From: Rhyacichthys aspro
Taxonomy: Eukaryota; Chordata; Actinopteri; Gobiiformes; Rhyacichthyidae
Reading direction: 5' to 3'
Length of the DNA: 64,000 nt
Assembly (NCBI GenBank): GCA_036850595.1
Contig: CM072154.1
Span: 5,755,010 to 5,819,009 of the forward strand
Both the position numbers and the translations under genes were made by a program. Shown in pieces: positions 62,936-64,000 of this stretch. Each line of letters begins with the position of its first letter. The stretch's first letter is position 1. The notes beneath the pieces were generated by a model, which had not been told where the DNA came from, did no database searches, and worked only from the letters and a program-made list of their open reading frames with translations.

Positions 62936-63744
62936 ATATATTAAACTGACAATAACTTAACATTAGTTTGGGTCATGTTTAATCCATCTCTGCTCAAGAA
63001 CTGTGTACATGTTTGTAATTGTTTTCCTACTTGAATGGAAATTATCTCTTGAAACCACAGACTGTTGTGCAATCGGGAATTTACACAGCCTATGACAACA
63101 ACATCTGTCATTGTACTCACAAGAGGTTTATCTAAATCACATCGAGCTCAGAAATCTAGGGTGAGTTTCATGTGACGAAGTTCAGTATCAATGAGCAGAA
63201 CTAAGAGTGAAGCAGAGAATGTCAGCCTGTCGCACACTACCTGAACTACAGTCATCCACCACATTTTACACATCTGCTCTTCAGCAAATTAATGCCAATC
63301 AATATATCTGGAAGTACTGTTTTCTCTGGTAACATTATGACAACAAGAGGCAGCGACGGGCAGAAAACTCAAAAGCCCCATTTTGAGCTTCTTTACTTTT
63401 TCTTGCCGTGTCAAACCAATGTCCTTTCATTTATAAAGAATGTTTTATGACCAAAATAAAGGTCTTCACCTAATGGGGCACAAGTAATTAACAAAGTAAT
63501 GCATCTCTACAAAATATCAAAATCTAACAAATATGGCATACAGACCTTCAGCGGAGGTGGATTTTGATAATGGACATTAGTGGGATGCAATACATTTTCA
63601 AAATAAAAGGGAGGGTAATAGCCACACTAGATGGAAAATTAAGTTCAAACAAAACAACACTTTTGGATAAAGGCAACAAATGGTGGAAAACATTAGCAAG
63701 TTGCTTGATGTTAGGGCCGCTCTATAGACAGTGTACACCAGCAT

Positions 63745-64000
63745 TTAGGCTACACCAGCTAATGGCCAAAAGTCACTAGATGCATGGGACTTGGGTGTCA
63801 AATAAAACCAGGTGGAGACTCCAGAGATTTACAAGGATTGTCTAGGGCCTGTGCTTCCTCATCAAAGACTATTAAACTGAGATCTGTCCTACATTAAGGT
63901 AAAATGCATCTTTCAAATTAAGAAATAACACACACAACTTCAGAGCAATGTTAAGACCATAGCTTGCATTGCTGCTTCATCTGCTTATGGTAAATAACAA
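63745..64000 (+). repeat. Dispersed repeat, second family, copy 2 (runs off the window)
   Basis: Matches 44398-44670 in block order: GCATTTAGGCTAC, TGCTTCCTCATCAAAG, CCTACATTAAGGTAA, then GCTTCATCTGCTTATGGTAAA at the edge. The class is unknown. Confidence 0.5.

Larger units (their letters stand above)
61993..64000 (-). other. chchd6: chchd6 intron upstream of the microexon (incomplete)
   Basis: The preceding coding exon must end with one base of a split codon. I found no convincing donor and coding stretch in the remaining 2 kb, so the intron probably continues past the window. It contains a plus-strand SINE at 62711-62935 and, at its far end, a copy of a dispersed repeat that also occurs near 44.4 kb. 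Confidence 0.6.

Noticed and set aside
1..64000. CRISPR arrays, operons, phage or other prokaryotic systems
   Set aside because: No regularly spaced direct repeats, no long gene-dense frames and no bacterial signals. The window is vertebrate intronic and intergenic DNA.

Overview
The window is AT-rich vertebrate nuclear DNA, almost certainly from a teleost fish. Three things point there: GT-AG introns many kilobases long, vertebrate-type protein-coding exons, and a repeat mix typical of ray-finned fish (tRNA-type SINEs with L2-like tails, L2-like and other non-LTR reverse transcriptase relics, Tc1/mariner- and hAT-type elements, and LINE tails with pentanucleotide ends). There are no operons, ribosome-binding sites or CRISPR arrays. 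The short open frames scattered through the window are nearly all chance frames in non-coding DNA.

One gene can be supported: chchd6 (MIC25), a MICOS-complex subunit of the mitochondrial inner membrane, on the minus strand. Four coding exons can be read in order and in phase: a 17-nt microexon (61976-61992), an 84-nt exon (57330-57413), a 71-nt exon (40839-40909) and a 136-nt exon (23230-23365) that carries the twin-cysteine CHCH domain. Together they give about 102 residues of the C-terminal half. The 5' exons lie beyond 64000. The last few codons and the stop are probably in a further exon below 23230 that I could not place. The introns are 4.6, 16.4 and 17.5 kb.

Layout. Positions 1-23229 are the 3' part of the gene or intergenic DNA: a 545-bp MITE (3041-3585), an L2-like RT relic (about 10420-11015), two LINE 3' tails (16.3 and 18.2 kb) and a CpG-dense block (20.8-21.2 kb). 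The intron at 23366-40838 holds a diverged local duplication around a homopolymer-rich stretch (29.0-29.9 kb), a 796-bp hAT relic with a damaged BED zinc finger (34456-35251), and a Tigger/pogo-like element (from 38912). The intron at 40910-57329 holds a reverse-oriented SINE (45.5 kb), an element with long inverted repeats (48.4-49.0 kb), a LINE RT relic (49.2-49.7 kb), a perfect 29-bp hairpin (51.4 kb) and a TIR-bounded MITE (51.5-52.0 kb). The intron at 57414-61975 holds a degenerate ATGGT array (58.1-58.4 kb), an A-rich/(TA)n tract (60.35 kb) and a pair of inverted repeats ending next to the microexon. A second SINE lies at 62.7 kb.

I did not find a new multi-gene system. The observations most worth a second look are the microexon, the unresolved C-terminus, the two unusual inverted-repeat structures, the hAT relic that kept only its zinc finger, and an unclassified dispersed repeat seen three times.
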